Origin: Candidatus Poribacteria bacterium | Lineage (GTDB): Bacteria; Poribacteria; WGA-4E; WGA-3G | Direction of reading: 5' to 3' | Assembly: GCA_028820635.1 (NCBI GenBank) | Contig: JAPPIG010000028.1 | Location: forward strand, 29,052-91,313 | Length of the DNA stretch: 62,262 bases | In this document: positions 51,087 through 59,317 of the stretch, piece by piece | Position numbering within the stretch: position 1 is the first letter of the stretch | How the letters are laid out: every line of letters begins with the position of its first letter | The notes under the pieces: model-generated | Told to the model about the DNA's origin: nothing | The model's input: only the letters and a program-made list of their open reading frames with translations | Databases searched by the model: none | Made by a program: the position numbers and the translations under genes

Positions 51087-51198
51087 TCTCGCCACGGGAG
51101 GGCGTGTACAACAATACTCCCGTCTATTGGCTGCCCGGTTAGCCACGTCTTGTGAGGGGGACGTAAAATCCCTCACATTTACAGCATTCAGCGGGCAG
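51087..51198. other. Compact pseudoknotted RNA-like element
   Basis: ACGGGAG/CTCCCGT (51094-51123), then CTGCCCG (51131-51137) pairing with CGGGCAG (51192-51198) around GGCT/AGCC and an H-type pseudoknot: ACGTC (51145-51149) with GACGT (51160-51164), crossed by GTGAGGG (51152-51158) with CCCTCAC (51170-51176). The fold style recalls ends or omega RNA of IS200/IS605 elements, or a small ribozyme, but no tnpB is adjacent. Strand not determined. Confidence 0.45.
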
Positions 51199-51218
51199 TT
51201 GAAAACCGAAAACCAATT

Positions 51219-51551
51219 ATGAGCAGCTTAGAACAAAATCTCACACAATTGATGCAAGACATTGCGACTATTAAATCGGAAGTGCATCAAGTCAAGTTGG
51301 ATATGGTTGTTGTGAAAGAACAGCAGAAACATAACCGCGAGATGAACGAACATGAACATCAGGAGATGATGTCGCGTATCGGTGTTTTGGAGGTCGCGGA
51401 CAGAGAGCAACGCGGTGTTCTCAGCGAGCATCAAGGTTTGATTAACAAAGCGGATGGTGCGAGCAAAGTCGTGACAATCCTTGCCCGTACAGGATGGGGA
51501 TTATTGATCTCAGCGATTAGCGGGATCGCCGTTTATCTGTTTATGCGGTAA
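51219..51551 (+). CDS. Holin/XhlA-like coiled-coil membrane protein
   Basis: A 110-residue protein: coiled coil (about 3-80) with an acidic/His-rich middle (MNEHEHQEMM), then a C-terminal membrane helix ('GWGLLISAISGIAVYLFMR'). Small tail-anchored coiled coils of this plan occur in phage lysis cassettes (XhlA-type) and as phage-associated proteins. Iteron-promoter copy 4 upstream supports a phage origin. No ribosome site is visible. Same architecture as 24307 without sequence identity. Confidence 0.6.
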   Translation: MSSLEQNLTQLMQDIATIKSEVHQVKLDMVVVKEQQKHNREMNEHEHQEMMSRIGVLEVADREQRGVLSEHQGLINKADGASKVVTILARTGWGLLISAISGIAVYLFMR

Positions 51552-51564
51552 GGAGGACGTATGT

Positions 51565-51747
51565 CGGATAGAGCAACGCGAAACCCCATAAGTGTCAACT
51601 TAAGGATATATCCTCTTGTTGGAGGGCTTTCTAAGCCCGATATAACTACTGAAACCTCAAAATATCGGGCTTAGAAAGCCCTCCAACAAGAACAATCTGG
51701 CACTAAATTGACGCCTATGGGTTTCGTAAATTCTACCCGACCTACGA
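51565..51747. repeat. Family A split by TAAATTGACGCCTATGGG element
   Basis: A family A unit is interrupted after CGAAACCC; the insert starts 'ATAAGTGTCAACTTAA', holds an inverted family C pair (51615-51692) and ends 'TAAATTGACGCCTATGGG', after which family A resumes inverted. Same junctions as at 47760-48066 and 55290-55560. Confidence 0.8.
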
Positions 51748-51791
51748 CGTAAACTAAATGCCGACAACCAAAAAACCAAAGGAACAAAACA

Positions 51792-52589
51792 ATGGACAGA
51801 ACAGAAAAAATAATCATACTCATAACACTACTGGGATTATCCCTAATTTGTGGGCTTGCCTTTCTGATGATAGGATGCCAAACACCCTACAATGTGTTTT
51901 CTGTTGACGATGTTGAACAGATTCTGGAGAGTGAAGATGATACCATCTGCCTTGATGACGGATTCGATCGTATCTGTGCTAAAACTATTCCGGGTCCCGC
52001 CGGTAAAGATGGCAAAGATGGTATAGATGGCAATGATGGTGCTGACGGTAAAGATGGTATGGATGGCAAAGATGGTGCTGACGGTAAAGATGGCGTAACA
52101 CTGATCGCTGTTCATGAAATGCGTATCGAGGTGATCGTTGAGAAAATCATCGAAATGATTGTCGTTGAGGAATTTGTCAAGGAAGTGCCTGTTGAAGTCG
52201 TGGTTGAACGGGTAGTTGTAGAATATGTCGATCGTGAAGTGCCTGTTGAGGTTTTTGTGGAACGGACTGTGGAAATCATCAAAGAGGTTTTCATAGAAGT
52301 TCCCGGTAAAACGGTGTTTGTTGAAGTTCCCGGTGAAACGGTATTCGTAGAAGTTCCCGGTGAAACGGTGTTTGTTGAAGTGCCTGTTGAGGAAATCGTG
52401 GAAAATATCACGCAAGATGCGACTTACACAGAAGAAGGCTATGATAATCCACCTGAGGGTTTTCACCGGCATACATTCACGCATACACATGACGGCGCAA
52501 GACACACACACGAGATTATTCATCCTGACGGTGAGATGGATGATTTTGATCGTGAACATGATGGGTTTAGCGGATTATCACATAACTGA
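51792..52589 (+). CDS. Collagen-like, His-rich lipoprotein
   Basis: A 265-residue protein with lipobox LMIGC (Cys29). Residues 68-101 form eleven uninterrupted G-X-Y triplets (GPAGKDGKDGIDGNDG...), a short collagen-like triple helix. Next is a Val/Glu-rich repeat region ('VEVPVEVVVER', 'VEVPGETVF' three times; about 115-215) and a C-terminal domain with 'HRHTFTHTHDGARHTHE', a dense His cluster suited to metal binding. Trimerisation through the collagen segment is likely. It follows the holin-like gene in the same direction; collagen-like segments are also found in phage fibres. Confidence 0.75.
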   Translation: MDRTEKIIILITLLGLSLICGLAFLMIGCQTPYNVFSVDDVEQILESEDDTICLDDGFDRICAKTIPGPAGKDGKDGIDGNDGADGKDGMDGKDGADGKDGVTLIAVHEMRIEVIVEKIIEMIVVEEFVKEVPVEVVVERVVVEYVDREVPVEVFVERTVEIIKEVFIEVPGKTVFVEVPGETVFVEVPGETVFVEVPVEEIVENITQDATYTEEGYDNPPEGFHRHTFTHTHDGARHTHEIIHPDGEMDDFDREHDGFSGLSHN

Positions 52590-52608
52590 TACCATTTCTA
52601 AAACAGTT

Positions 52609-52638
52609 GGCGCGTTTTGTAAACGCGCCATTTTTTTT
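52609..52638 (+). terminator. Family B palindrome as terminator
   Basis: GGCGCGTTT/AAACGCGCC followed after CA by eight T on the plus strand, 20 bp after the collagen-like gene. Confidence 0.8.
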
Positions 52639-52644
52639 GAGTCC

Positions 52645-52760
52645 CGTAGGTCGGGTAGAGCGAAGCGACACCCGACACGTATAATTGTATACATGTATAC
52701 GCGTATAAAAGTATACATGTATACACAGGTTGCGGCTAATCCTGGTTCAGACAAAAAAGC
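52645..52760. repeat. Families A, F and H
   Basis: Family A (52647-52678), a GTATACATGTATACGCGTATA array (52687-52726) and family H (52733-52756). Confidence 0.8.
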
Positions 52761-52797
52761 ACGCTTACAACACTCCTACCGCTGATGGCTGACAACG

Positions 52798-52841
52798 GAC
52801 CGCCAATAATTCCCTCCTTTATCGCTGATTCGTGATATAAT
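52798..52841 (+). promoter_or_regulatory. WD40-gene promoter (extended -10)
   Basis: TGATATAAT (52833-52841) preceded by a block 'CCAATAATTCCCTCCTTTAT' that recurs upstream of the 59624 gene and, more weakly, of 61812. The -35 is poor. The shared block suggests co-regulation of these genes. Confidence 0.6.
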
Positions 52842-52881
52842 ATGAGCCAAAACAATCCCTCCCAAAAAGGATAATACGCTC

Positions 52882-55098
52882 ATGCAAAAAACAACTCGTA
52901 GGTCGGGTAGAGCAACGCGACACCCGACATGTTTATGTTCATGTCTGATTGTGATTTTAGCAATGTACGCTATTCCCCAAAATACCATCGCACAAGACAC
53001 ACAGGATTTGCACTTGTGGAGTTTACCCGAAGGTGCCAAAGCGCGGTTCGGGAAAGGCTGGATATCTGGAAACATCAAACTTTCTCACGATGGCAAACGT
53101 TTAGCGATGCCGTGTAGCATCGGTACTTGGGTGTATGACACAGAGACCGACAAAGCACTTCACCTGCTGACAGGGCACACGGGTGCGATTAGGAGCGTAG
53201 CATTCAGTCCGAATAATTCTCTGTTGGCGAGTGCGGGCGACAAAACCGTCCGCGTGTGGGACGCACGCACCGGTACTGAACTTTGGACGCAAGCACATGA
53301 GAATAGGGCTGCAGGCGTTGCGTTCAGTCCGAACAATATACTGTTAGCGAGTGCGGGCGACCATACCGTCCATGTATGGGATGCACGCACCGGCACGGAA
53401 CTTTTAACACAAGAACATGAAGACCTGACCACAGATGTTGCGTTCAGTCTGGATGGAAAAACACTGGCGAGTGCAAGTGAGGATGGCACCGTCCATTTAT
53501 GGAATGTACTAAGCGGCAAACATCTCCGAACACTAAAAGGACATACCCTGAGTGTCACGTCCGTTGTGTTTAGTCCGGATGGCAACACATTGGCGAGTGC
53601 AAGCGAGGACCAGACCATCTGTCTGTGGAATGCACAGACGGGCGCACTTCTTCATACATTGACTGGGCATGAAAGACCTGTCTTCAGTGTCGCGTTTAGT
53701 CCGGATGGCAAAACGCTGGCGAGTGGCAGTTGGGATAAAACTATTCGGCTGTGGGATGTGCCGACAGGGACACATCTGAGGACGCTGGATGGGCATACAT
53801 CTATTCGTGTCAGCGTCGCATTTAGCGCAGATGGGAAGACGTTGATCAGCGGCAGCAGTGACAGTACCGTGCGGTTGTGGGATGTGGACACCGGCAAAGA
53901 AATTCGGAAGATGGTAGAGCAAATACTGGCTGTCGTTGGCGTAGCGTTCAGTCCGGATGGAAAAACAGTGGCAGGTTGCACTTGGAACAGCACCGTGTGG
54001 CTGTGGGATATAGAAACAGGTGTATTGCTGCGGTCACTAAAAGGGCAAACTCGGTCTGTTAATGGCGTTGCGTTTAGTTCCGATGGGCAGACAATTGCGA
54101 GTGGCAGTGGTGATGGCACCGTGTTGTTGTGGGATGTAGAAACAGGTGCAGCGCTTCCGCCGCTGGCTGGACATAAACGATCAGCCATGAGCGTTGCATT
54201 TAGCCCGAATAGCAAAACACTCGCGAGTGCAGGTATTGATGGCGACATCCAATTGTGGGATAGACAATCAAGGAAACCTATACATACATTGACAGAACAT
54301 CGGGGGTGGGTCAATAGCGTAGCGTTCAACTCGGACGGGTCTGTGTTGGCAAGCGGGAGCTGGGATAACACCGTGCGCACATGGGATACACAGAGCGGCA
54401 CCCCACTTTTGACGTTAGATGGACATACGGATCGAGTTCATAGTGTTGCGTTCAGTCCGGATGGCAAGGTACTCGCAAGTGGCAATCATGACAACATCAT
54501 ACATTTATGGAATGCTCAGTCGGGTGAACTGATTCGGACATTGGAGAAACATAAGAGTGTGGTCAATAGTGTCGCGTTCAGTCCGAGCGGAAACATACTG
54601 GCAAGTGGAAGCGATGATCACACCATGATGTTATGGGATGTGCGCACCGGCGCACATCTGCGGACACTGGACGGGCATCGGGGTCAAGTTAAATGCGTAG
54701 CGTTCAGTCCGGATGGCAAAACGTTGGCGAGTGGGAGTGGGCACGTCGTGTTGTTGTGGGATATCGTATCTGATACCAATGTTCCGAAAACTGCAAACAC
54801 AACCTCGCCGAAGGTCATTTCCAGCAATCCTGCAGACGGTGATGAAGATGTCGACCCTGTTTTAATGTTTGAAGAAGGGATTAAAGTCGTTTTTGACAAA
54901 CCTGTTACAGGAGACCTCACGGTAACAGTTGGTGGCGTAGATGTTGGTTGGACATCCACGGTTGAAGATAGCACAATCACGCTCACAGGGAATGCTCGTC
55001 AGGAACTTACCTACGGCACTGTATATAAGATCGCTGGAACCGTCAGCGATAACGAAGGTAACAAAACTAAAGTTGAAATTATTTTTACAACCGAATAA
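52882..55098 (+). CDS. WD40 protein with Ig-like C-terminus and repeat-invaded signal peptide
   Basis: A 738-residue paralogue with AAAAGGA before its ATG. Fourteen WD units (two propellers, about 45-635) are followed by a Big_5/SbsA-type Ig-like domain ('SSNPADGDEDVDPVLMFEE' to 'VEIIFTTE', about 640-738). Codons 6-17 (52897-52932) are a family A repeat: the product reads MQKTT, then RRSGRATRHPTC, then resumes a hydrophobic core CLIVILAMYA and 'QNTIAQD'. The insertion keeps the frame and adds positive charge to the n-region, so export may still work. Confidence 0.88.
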   Translation: MQKTTRRSGRATRHPTCLCSCLIVILAMYAIPQNTIAQDTQDLHLWSLPEGAKARFGKGWISGNIKLSHDGKRLAMPCSIGTWVYDTETDKALHLLTGHTGAIRSVAFSPNNSLLASAGDKTVRVWDARTGTELWTQAHENRAAGVAFSPNNILLASAGDHTVHVWDARTGTELLTQEHEDLTTDVAFSLDGKTLASASEDGTVHLWNVLSGKHLRTLKGHTLSVTSVVFSPDGNTLASASEDQTICLWNAQTGALLHTLTGHERPVFSVAFSPDGKTLASGSWDKTIRLWDVPTGTHLRTLDGHTSIRVSVAFSADGKTLISGSSDSTVRLWDVDTGKEIRKMVEQILAVVGVAFSPDGKTVAGCTWNSTVWLWDIETGVLLRSLKGQTRSVNGVAFSSDGQTIASGSGDGTVLLWDVETGAALPPLAGHKRSAMSVAFSPNSKTLASAGIDGDIQLWDRQSRKPIHTLTEHRGWVNSVAFNSDGSVLASGSWDNTVRTWDTQSGTPLLTLDGHTDRVHSVAFSPDGKVLASGNHDNIIHLWNAQSGELIRTLEKHKSVVNSVAFSPSGNILASGSDDHTMMLWDVRTGAHLRTLDGHRGQVKCVAFSPDGKTLASGSGHVVLLWDIVSDTNVPKTANTTSPKVISSNPADGDEDVDPVLMFEEGIKVVFDKPVTGDLTVTVGGVDVGWTSTVEDSTITLTGNARQELTYGTVYKIAGTVSDNEGNKTKVEIIFTTE
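52897..52932 (+). repeat. Family A repeat inside a signal-peptide coding sequence
   Basis: Thirty-six bases (12 codons) match the intergenic family A unit (GTCGGGTAGAGCAACGCGAC...) exactly in style and lie in frame. Confidence 0.9.
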
Positions 55099-55720
55099 GC
55101 TGCTATACACCTTTCGCACCGCTGGTGCTTTGGGTTTGGGTGATACGGATTCTATACACATTCCGCACCGCTGGTGCTGATATGGGATTTACCCAAGCCT
55201 CAGAGAGGCGAAAGGTGTATAGGAAACATTGATACCATCAAATAGCAAGCCCCAGAGGGGCGAAAGGTGTATCAAATGCACAAATGTTACTCACTAAATT
55301 GACGCCTATGGGTAGAGTTAAGGATATATCCCATTGTTGGAGGGCTTTGTAAGCCCGATGCATAGTAGCAGGCACGCTCCGCGTGCCGTCCGCCCGTAAA
55401 AAGGTTACGGCACACGGAGTGTGCCTACTACTATGCAGACATGATTCATCGGGGTTGAAAACCCGCTGAATGCCAAAAGTGCATGCTGCGTTGATTCACT
55501 CCAACAAGATACATATTCTAAAATTGACAGCTATGGGTTTCGTAAACTCTATCCGACCTACGAAGAAATACCACTGCGTGATCTGCGAAGTGGTCAGAAC
55601 CATTCAATTGTCGAGTTTCTCCCAATTAATTATATTGTAGGAGGGAACTCCGATTCCCGACTACCATTGTGTTTTGTCGCAATTCGGAAATCGGAGATCG
55701 CTCCTACAAGAAGAAATCTA
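55099..55720. repeat. Nested repeat block (I, split A, C, E, D)
   Basis: Family I inverted copies (55103-55275), TAAATTGACGCCTATGGG junctions (55292-55312 and 55515-55535), family C (55335-55365), a GGCACGC/GCGTGCC pair (55371-55420), family E (55470-55490) and family D (55636-55712). No gene in 55099-55845; ATTATATACTTG near 55795 may be a promoter. Confidence 0.78.
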
Positions 55721-55845
55721 TGTAGCCTGTGCGATTACTGGAGAATTGAATGGCTCCACACGAGAGAACGAAACGGTTGAAAATAGCGTTAGGGTATTAT
55801 ATACTTGACATGATGCTAACTTATGCGTATTGATCAAGGAAAATT

Positions 55846-57618
55846 ATGCGTGGATATACTCTCATTGTCGTCATGTGCCTGCTGATGTGCATGGCGTCAG
55901 CAGAACAGATAACCGCCACAGTCTTTTTGGAGATGACAGATAAGGACGGTACACCTCTCCGTGTCGGGAGCGGGTTCTTCGTTACAGATACGTTGGTTGC
56001 GACAAATGCCCATGTAATTAGGGGTGCGGCGGCTGGCACAGCAACGTTAGTCGGTAAGGATGGCAGGTATGTGGTTGAGAACGTTGTGGCGGTAGACCCG
56101 AAGACTGAGCTAATGTTGCTAAGAGTTGCGGCATTCCGTGCTACGCCGCTTGCGATGGGCAATAGCGATGCAGTCAAAATTGGCGATAGGGTGCATGTTG
56201 CAAACAGTGATCCGAAAGGTTCGGAAGGTATCATCAGTGGTTGGTATGGCGCGTACACGGAAGAATACTTTGAAGTGACAACGGCATATTCACCGATGCA
56301 CAGTGGTGCTCCCGCACTAAATAGCAAAGGAGAAGTGATAGGCGTTTACTTCAAACCTGTCGGAAACGGACAGGAACGCAATTTTATTATACCTTCAAAC
56401 GCACTGATAGCGTTGCTAAACAAGACACATCGTGCTAAACCATTATGGGGACGAAATCCGCTCGGCAATCTATCTGCCGAGTATTTTTATAAGTCGGGTA
56501 GGGCGCATTTCAAGTTAAAGGATTATCGGGCAGCCATATCTGACTTCACAACGGTTATTGCCTACAAGCCGGATGACGCTACGGCATACTACAGACGTGG
56601 AAATTCAAAATATGAACTCAAACAATACGCAGCCGCGCTTCTGGATTATGACACTGCGATAAGACTCAAGCCTGATTATGCCTACGCTTACAACAATCGC
56701 GGGAATACAAAATTAGCACTTAAACAATATGATGCTGCCATTGTGGATTATAATACTTCCATTAAATTTAACCCCAAAAATGCGTTTCCTTACAATAATC
56801 GCGGAAATGCGAAAAAATATCTCAGGCAATATGATGCTGCCATTGCGGATTATAATGCTGCAATAAAAGTAAAACCTGATTATACACATGCTTACAACAA
56901 TCGCGGGAATATGTGGCTTGATCGCAGACAGTATGATGCTGCGATTGCGGACTATAACACTGCCATAAAACTTGATCCTGATTATGCACATCCTTACAAT
57001 AATCGCGGACTTGCGAACATAAACCTCAAAAACTATACAATTGCCATTCAGGATTTAGACATTGCGATAAAACTTGATCCTGATTATGCAAATGCCTATT
57101 ACAATCGTGGCAGAGCAAAATATGAACTCGGACATTACGCTGAGGCTGTCGCCGATTTTGACATGTCAATTCACCATAAACGGATTTATTGGGATGACTA
57201 CTATTATCGTGGAAGTGCGAAATATGAACTTGGGCAACATGCGGATGCGATTGTTGATTTTAATATGTCAATTCAACTTATTCCGAATAATGCTAATGCC
57301 TTCCACAATCGCGGTAAAGCGAAGGCAGCACTTGAACAATACAAGGCTGCTATTGAGGATTATGATAAGGCAATTAAATTAGGAGGTCAATCTGATTTCT
57401 ACTACAGTCGTGGAGATGCAAAGTCGAAACTTGGACAAAATGATGCCGCTATTTCGGATTATGCGAATGCTGTCTATAACCGTGGAATGACGAATAAAAT
57501 TGAAGGGCAGATTGCAGAGGCAAAACAAGATTTCAAAGCAGCTATAAGGCTCGCGGAACAGATAAACGATTTTTCCATCAAAGCACAGGCAGAGCGGATG
57601 CTTCGGGAGTTGGAGTAA
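55846..57618 (+). CDS. Exported trypsin-like protease/TPR protein
   Basis: A 590-residue protein: signal peptide (to about 19), trypsin-like domain (about 22-190) and about ten TPR units (about 210-560). The protease domain keeps the His (ATNAHVIRG, His56) and Ser (MHSGAP, Ser153), but the usual Asp of the 'DLALL' motif is Glu ('KTELMLL', Glu88), so it may be active with altered efficiency. The 16958 paralogue has lost the His. TPRs probably present substrates or partners. AAGGAAAA before the ATG. Confidence 0.88.
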   Translation: MRGYTLIVVMCLLMCMASAEQITATVFLEMTDKDGTPLRVGSGFFVTDTLVATNAHVIRGAAAGTATLVGKDGRYVVENVVAVDPKTELMLLRVAAFRATPLAMGNSDAVKIGDRVHVANSDPKGSEGIISGWYGAYTEEYFEVTTAYSPMHSGAPALNSKGEVIGVYFKPVGNGQERNFIIPSNALIALLNKTHRAKPLWGRNPLGNLSAEYFYKSGRAHFKLKDYRAAISDFTTVIAYKPDDATAYYRRGNSKYELKQYAAALLDYDTAIRLKPDYAYAYNNRGNTKLALKQYDAAIVDYNTSIKFNPKNAFPYNNRGNAKKYLRQYDAAIADYNAAIKVKPDYTHAYNNRGNMWLDRRQYDAAIADYNTAIKLDPDYAHPYNNRGLANINLKNYTIAIQDLDIAIKLDPDYANAYYNRGRAKYELGHYAEAVADFDMSIHHKRIYWDDYYYRGSAKYELGQHADAIVDFNMSIQLIPNNANAFHNRGKAKAALEQYKAAIEDYDKAIKLGGQSDFYYSRGDAKSKLGQNDAAISDYANAVYNRGMTNKIEGQIAEAKQDFKAAIRLAEQINDFSIKAQAERMLRELE

Positions 57619-57648
57619 GGTTGGGTTTACACAGATTGTTTTCGTGCT

Positions 57649-57706
57649 GTGTATACATGTATACGCCTGCGACAATATGGCGCGTTTACAAAACGCGCCT
57701 ACCGTT
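57649..57706. repeat. Families F and B
   Basis: GTATACATGTATAC (57650-57663) and a family B palindrome (57679-57705). Confidence 0.85.
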
Positions 57707-57811
57707 GGGTGAAAAAAATCTAATAATTATGTGCTTAAAAGGTAGGTAGCATTCATCAGCATGTTGTATACTACCGTCGTGAATAATGCTGACGGTTATG
57801 ATGCAAAATCT

Positions 57812-58300
57812 ATGAAATACCAAAGCCTGTTAGAAGATTTGAGATACCTTCTTTTCTCATTCAGAGGTCGCATCACTCGTAGTGAATGGTGGATATATAT
57901 TTTATTGAGGGCGGGCGTGTTTCTTGTTCCAGCTGCTATTCTTCTAATCAAGAGGGGAGGTAGTATCCCTCATGTGTATGGACTTACAAATCTCTGGGAG
58001 TTTTACAAATATCTCCAAGATAGTCTGATGTCGCTTGTAAGTGTCAAACTTTATGTATCACTGCTATTGACCTTTATTCTGATATACTTTGACGCAGCCG
58101 CTTTTACCAAACGATTTCATGACATCAATTTATCGGGATGGTTGGTGCTATTGGGATGCGTCCCGATATTTGGACCTTTTTATATCATGATATACTGTGG
58201 CTTCATCAAAGGCACACAAGGCGACAATCGGTATGGGAAAAACCCTTACCGAGACATATCCGAAGATCAAACTATGCCGCAGCCGCAGGCGGAAGGATAA
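57812..58300 (+). CDS. DUF805 membrane protein
   Basis: A 162-residue inner-membrane protein with about four helices. The hallmarks of DUF805 are present: 'FSFRGRITRSEWWIYILL' near the N-terminus, 'KRFHDINLSGWLVLLGCVP' in the third helix region, and 'GDNRYGKNPY' near the C-terminus. Function of the family is unknown; members are common and usually monocistronic. The start is uncertain: ATG 57812 matches the usual family N-terminus, while an upstream ATG at 57761 adds 17 residues. Confidence 0.85.
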   Translation: MKYQSLLEDLRYLLFSFRGRITRSEWWIYILLRAGVFLVPAAILLIKRGGSIPHVYGLTNLWEFYKYLQDSLMSLVSVKLYVSLLLTFILIYFDAAAFTKRFHDINLSGWLVLLGCVPIFGPFYIMIYCGFIKGTQGDNRYGKNPYRDISEDQTMPQPQAEG

Positions 58301-58337
58301 CTGATAAAACGTTAGAACTACAAAAAGGAACTTTCTC

Positions 58338-58973
58338 ATGCCAAAAAATACATACTGGATGGTTTTGCTCGTTATTATTTGTGTTGTTCTCTTCGGTTGT
58401 GTCAATGAAAGGTCAGACTATGATATTGATGAAATCGTTGATGAGCTTGTGGAAAGCACAAAGCACCACGCGGAACAACCGATGGCAGACAAACCCGAAG
58501 ACAAAAAGACCGACCCCGACCCCGCAGAACAAACGGATGCAGTTGAGGAGGTGCGCGTTTCACCTCACGGTTTCGGTCCATACCCTGATATACCCGCAGA
58601 TTTTCCGAGACAGGATATTTTTGAACAAGGCGGTCAAGGTCCAAACTTTGAGTTAATGGATCGTGTTTGGTTAGAGTTATGGAAACGGGGTGTCCGTGGT
58701 ATCTCTGGCATGTCAATATCACATAACAATGGATTGGTTTACCCGACAATTCGGGGCATTGCGTATGCTGACTGGGAACCACGTTGGGAACTCTTTGGAT
58801 TTGGTTTCGGAAAAAAATACTCGGGGTGGAGTGGACATCCAGGTGACTTTCCCAGAGACCCTGATATAGGTAGACCCAAAATGCCACGGGGTATCAAAAT
58901 CTTTGATATGTCTGAAGGGATTGATCCTTACAAACTTTTAGATTTGCCAAAAGAAGGGGAAGTTACGGAATGA
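58338..58973 (+). CDS. Lipoprotein of the 'SPHGFGPYP' family
   Basis: A 211-residue protein with lipobox LFGC (Cys21), so the family domain is here anchored by lipid rather than by a helix as in 22331 and 49697. After a short acidic stalk come 'VSPHGFGPYPDIPADFP', 'RVWLELWKRGVRGISG', 'GLVYPTIRGIAYADW' and 'IDPYKLLDLP'. AAAGGA upstream. Its stop overlaps the start of the next gene (ATGA), suggesting coupled translation. Confidence 0.78.
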   Translation: MPKNTYWMVLLVIICVVLFGCVNERSDYDIDEIVDELVESTKHHAEQPMADKPEDKKTDPDPAEQTDAVEEVRVSPHGFGPYPDIPADFPRQDIFEQGGQGPNFELMDRVWLELWKRGVRGISGMSISHNNGLVYPTIRGIAYADWEPRWELFGFGFGKKYSGWSGHPGDFPRDPDIGRPKMPRGIKIFDMSEGIDPYKLLDLPKEGEVTE

Positions 58974-59266
58974 AACGCCCAATTTTTCAAGTGCATGGTC
59001 CCCCTGAAAAACGTAGATATTTCTACGGCACACTTCTCATTATACTGGGATCATTTTCATCTGTGTTTATTGAAGAATTGATAGGCTTATCACTGATATG
59101 TATCGGTTTTTGGATCTCTTGGCATGCACTTCGATTAGGAAACGCCAATAATCTACCGACATGGATGAAACCTCTACTTTTCATTGCAAGTGTTGTCACA
59201 ACTGGTGGATTAGTTGTGCTGGCAATCGGCTACATTCTTGGTGCCGCTGGGATCATTGACTTTTAG
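58970..59266 (+). CDS. Small membrane protein
   Basis: A 98-residue protein with three hydrophobic segments (about 17-34, 38-53 and 67-92) and a basic N-terminus (MKRPIFQVHGPPEKRR). Translationally coupled to the lipoprotein gene by a 4-base overlap. Not recognised; probably an inner-membrane partner of the upstream lipoprotein. Confidence 0.65.
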   Translation: MKRPIFQVHGPPEKRRYFYGTLLIILGSFSSVFIEELIGLSLICIGFWISWHALRLGNANNLPTWMKPLLFIASVVTTGGLVVLAIGYILGAAGIIDF

Positions 59267-59317
59267 TTCGTAAGTTGGGTAAGCGACGCAAAATCCATCA
59301 ATCGGTTCCCAGGCTGG

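Noticed and set aside
51087..51198. Hammerhead, twister or HDV ribozyme
   Set aside because: The conserved catalytic cores of these classes are not visible on either strand.
51843..52559. Minus-strand 238-residue frame opposite the collagen-like gene
   Set aside because: Mirror of a low-complexity G-X-Y/VEVP coding region; the plus-strand frame has the lipobox and domain logic.
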